Part shown: positions 4,755-6,813 of the stretch, in pieces | Layout: every line of letters starts with the position of its first letter | How positions within the stretch are numbered: position 1 is the first letter of the stretch | Source of the DNA: Campylobacteraceae bacterium | Lineage (GTDB): Bacteria; Campylobacterota; Campylobacteria; Campylobacterales; Campylobacteraceae | Assembly (NCBI GenBank): GCA_012521935.1 | Contig: JAAYLJ010000202.1 | Span: forward strand, 1-6,813 | Length of the DNA: 6,813 nucleotides | Reading direction: 5' to 3' | The notes under the pieces: generated by a model | Told to the model about the DNA's origin: nothing | The model's input: only the letters and a program-made list of their open reading frames with translations | Database searches by the model: none | Made by a program: the position numbers and the translations under genes

Positions 4755-6813
4755 TTATACTTTTCTAAAGTTGACATAAGTATCATGAAGAGCAACCCCA
4801 GGGGCTCCTGTTTTGAATGCTCCCAAATCAGATGTAGTATCATCAACTAGCTCATTTACATTGTGGATTGAGTTATTAAACCACTGCTCATAAATCATTA
4901 AAGTGCCCTGAGGAACATTATCTGTTACTTTTTCCTTAATTTTTAAGTTACCTATTTTGTTAAAAATAGCAACTGTATCTCCTCTGTGGATTCGCTTTGT
5001 TTTTGCATCCTCAGGATTTACATAAACATAAGGGAAAGGATTAAACTCTTCCATCCAGTCAATGTTTTGAAATTGAGAGTGCAAGCTAAAACGGCTATGA
5101 GGTGAGATTAGTCTATACTCATCATATGGCTTTCTTCCAGGCACAAACTCTGGCAGAGCCTTCCATCCATTTTCCACAGCTTTTTCTGAGTAAAACTCAT
5201 ATTTTTTACTAGGAGTGAAAAACTTACCATCAGCATAAGGAACTACATGTTTTGCTTTTACAGGCCCATTTCTTAACTCTTCCCACGATTTAATGCCAAA
5301 TTTTTCATAAATTCCAGCATTAAACTCTTTTATCGTCCACTCTTTTGTATCTACATATTGAGGGAAAGTACATGAACCTTTCTCAAGTGCGTTCATCTTT
5401 TTAGATAGAAGTGCAGCTATATGAAGATCATTTTTTGCTTCATGAAGTGGTTTAATGGCTTGTTCATTTATGCTAAGCCAGTAGTGCCAGTAGGAAGCAT
5501 TTACATCATACTCTTCAAACTGAGTAGTAACAGGCAATACTATATCCGCCCACTTTGTAGTCTCAGTAAAGAATTGCTCCGCAACAACAACCATATCTAA
5601 AGTTTTGAAAGCTTTAATGAGCATATTTCTATCAAAGTCTTGCCCAAAAACATTTTTACAAGCAACCCATAAAAGTTTAATTTTTGGAGAGGCATTTAGT
5701 ATCTCTCTTGCAGTTTTATTGATGTTAAAATATCTATCATCATAAGATGAGTCACCCTCTGCGCCTTGCGTAACATCACCCATTCTAACCCCACCTACAT
5801 GCCCAACGCTTCCTTCTGGTTTTGGCATGCTCATGGCGTGGTAGTTAAAGCCCCAAGTATCTAAGTGCCCAAATCTTGAGCCCCCAGCATATTGTCCAAT
5901 GTTACCTGTGATGGCAACTAATGCGTCTATAGCTCTAACAATTGAACCGCCATTTGAGTGTCTTTGGATCCCATATCCAGTCCAAATGGTAGCTGGTTTT
6001 GCTTTTGCAAATCCAAGAGCTAACTCTTGCATAACTTCAAGTGGAACCCCAGTAGCATTTACTACATCTTTTAAATTAATCTTATCTAGGTAAGCTTTAT
6101 ACTTATCGTAACCTATACTATTATCTTTAATCCACTTTTTATCTTGTAAGTTAGCATCAATGATAATTTTTGCTAATCCAAGAGCCAATAAACCATCATT
6201 TCCAAATTTAGGTTGGATCCACCTTGTAGCCTTTGATGCCATCTCTGTAAAGACTGGATCAATTACTACAACCTGTGCACCTTTTCTTTTAGCTTCATAG
6301 ATATACTTAACACTATGTATGGCATTTGCCGCAGGATTTGATCCCCAAAGTATAATGTACTTACTATCTTTCATCTCTTCAGGATCATTTGTCCACATAG
6401 CGCCCATATCTAAGTTTTGAGCATCAATTCCAGCTGGCCAACAAGGAGTTCCTGCAAATCTTGTTGTATAGCCTATTGAGTTAAACATTCCCTCAACACC
6501 GTAGTGTAAAATCCCAAAGTTACCAGAATATTTAGTTAATGCCGCACCTAAAAGATTTCCATCTTCTTTTTTGATGGCAAGTAGTTTTTTGGCGATTGTG
6601 TCCATGGCCTCATCCCAACTGATGCGTTTCCATGTTCCAGAACCTCTGCCACCAACTTGCATCATTGGATACTTTATCCTATCTGGTGAATCGACTCTTC
6701 TTCCATATGTATTACCTTTTACACAAAGTCCGCCATCTGTGCAAGTTGACTCTGTAGCCCGTTCAACAAACTGCAAGACACCATCTTTTACATAAGATTT
6801 GATAGTACAAGTG
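4755..6813 (-). CDS. DMSO-reductase-family molybdopterin oxidoreductase, catalytic subunit (N-terminus off the right edge)
   Basis: This is the catalytic subunit of a respiratory molybdoenzyme of the MopB/DMSO reductase family, probably exported and working with the Fe-S subunit encoded next. The frame stays open to the window edge. A TTG at 6776 could be called as a start, but it is almost certainly internal, because the upstream in-frame residues (TCTIKSYVKDGV) carry what looks like the third cysteine of the N-terminal [4Fe-4S] motif. Of 685 visible residues, Cys2 and Cys30 (in CVKG) are 27 residues apart, as in that motif. The molybdopterin domain spans about 50-470, with ILWGSNPAA, VVVIDPVFTE, GYGIQRHSNGG and ADIVLPVTTQFEE. 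The C-terminal guanine-dinucleotide-binding domain spans about 566-685 (SPHSRFSLHSQ, HRGDTVAIFN). In the segment aligning with the DmsA Ser ligand the sequence is GTPCWPAG, so Cys124 (codon 6443-6441) is the presumed Mo/W ligand. The missing N-terminus, where a Tat signal would lie, is probably 50-90 residues. Family is confident; substrate is unknown (sulfur compounds, S- or N-oxides and others remain possible). Confidence 0.93.
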   Translation of the reverse strand, partial: TCTIKSYVKDGVLQFVERATESTCTDGGLCVKGNTYGRRVDSPDRIKYPMMQVGGRGSGTWKRISWDEAMDTIAKKLLAIKKEDGNLLGAALTKYSGNFGILHYGVEGMFNSIGYTTRFAGTPCWPAGIDAQNLDMGAMWTNDPEEMKDSKYIILWGSNPAANAIHSVKYIYEAKRKGAQVVVIDPVFTEMASKATRWIQPKFGNDGLLALGLAKIIIDANLQDKKWIKDNSIGYDKYKAYLDKINLKDVVNATGVPLEVMQELALGFAKAKPATIWTGYGIQRHSNGGSIVRAIDALVAITGNIGQYAGGSRFGHLDTWGFNYHAMSMPKPEGSVGHVGGVRMGDVTQGAEGDSSYDDRYFNINKTAREILNASPKIKLLWVACKNVFGQDFDRNMLIKAFKTLDMVVVAEQFFTETTKWADIVLPVTTQFEEYDVNASYWHYWLSINEQAIKPLHEAKNDLHIAALLSKKMNALEKGSCTFPQYVDTKEWTIKEFNAGIYEKFGIKSWEELRNGPVKAKHVVPYADGKFFTPSKKYEFYSEKAVENGWKALPEFVPGRKPYDEYRLISPHSRFSLHSQFQNIDWMEEFNPFPYVYVNPEDAKTKRIHRGDTVAIFNKIGNLKIKEKVTDNVPQGTLMIYEQWFNNSIHNVNELVDDTTSDLGAFKTGAPGVALHDTYVNFRKV

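Noticed and set aside
4479..4850. Plus-strand open frame of 123 codons
   Set aside because: It runs antisense across the cysteine-rich ferredoxin gene and the end of the catalytic gene, both strongly supported. It shows no recognisable motif and no ribosome-binding site I can support.
6441..6443. Possible selenocysteine at the molybdoenzyme metal-ligand position
   Set aside because: The codon is TGT (Cys), not TGA, so no selenocysteine is encoded there.
6774..6776. TTG 6776 as the true start of the catalytic subunit
   Set aside because: The frame stays open upstream to the edge and contains a Cys at the right spacing for the N-terminal Fe-S motif, so the real start is outside the window.
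1..6813. CRISPR arrays, tRNA or rRNA genes, insertion sequences, attachment sites
   Set aside because: Nothing of this kind was seen. Nearly all of the window is coding and the longest non-coding gap is 85 bp.

Overview
The window is AT-rich and every credible gene lies on the minus strand, so transcription runs from position 6813 down to 1. Several traits suggest a Campylobacterota (epsilonproteobacterial) genome, perhaps near Campylobacter, Sulfurospirillum or Sulfurimonas. These are the A/T-biased codons, the tightly overlapping genes, a histidine kinase with the IAHQWRQPL phosphoacceptor signature common in that phylum, and an anaerobic respiratory molybdoenzyme. The assignment is inference from style and motifs, not from a database match.

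Right half (6813 to 3748): a respiratory oxidoreductase module. It begins with a DMSO-reductase-family (MopB) molybdopterin catalytic subunit whose N-terminus lies beyond the right edge. Next comes a DmsB-like electron-transfer subunit with sixteen cysteines in four ferredoxin-type groups, then a small secreted protein of unknown function. The gaps are 11 bp and 3 bp, with near-identical AAAAGGAT ribosome-binding sites, so this is one operon. The presumed metal ligand is Cys rather than the Ser of classical DMSO reductases. No NrfD/DmsC-type membrane anchor and no TorD/DmsD-type chaperone is present in the window. The substrate cannot be read from the sequence.

Middle (3747 to 3663): an 85-bp gap, the longest non-coding stretch. 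It holds a perfect 15-bp palindrome, a plausible sigma70-type promoter and a strong AGGAG ribosome-binding site for the next gene.

Left half (3662 to 1): a regulatory module. It consists of an OmpR-family response regulator, a periplasmic solute-binding protein of the peptide/nickel-binding class (SBP_bac_5), and a membrane histidine kinase cut by the left edge. The genes overlap, so they are probably translationally coupled. With no ABC permease or ATPase visible, the likeliest reading is a three-component sensory system: the binding protein captures a ligand, the kinase reads it, and the regulator probably controls the neighbouring oxidoreductase operon.

The most striking detail is in the binding-protein gene. 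Its signal peptide and first ~40 residues are in a different frame from the other ~510 residues. The frames meet at a run of seven T that contains a canonical -1 slippery heptamer (T TTT TTC). Either a -1 slip or one extra T restores a full-length secreted protein, so this could be phase variation, programmed frameshifting, a real lesion or a homopolymer sequencing error.
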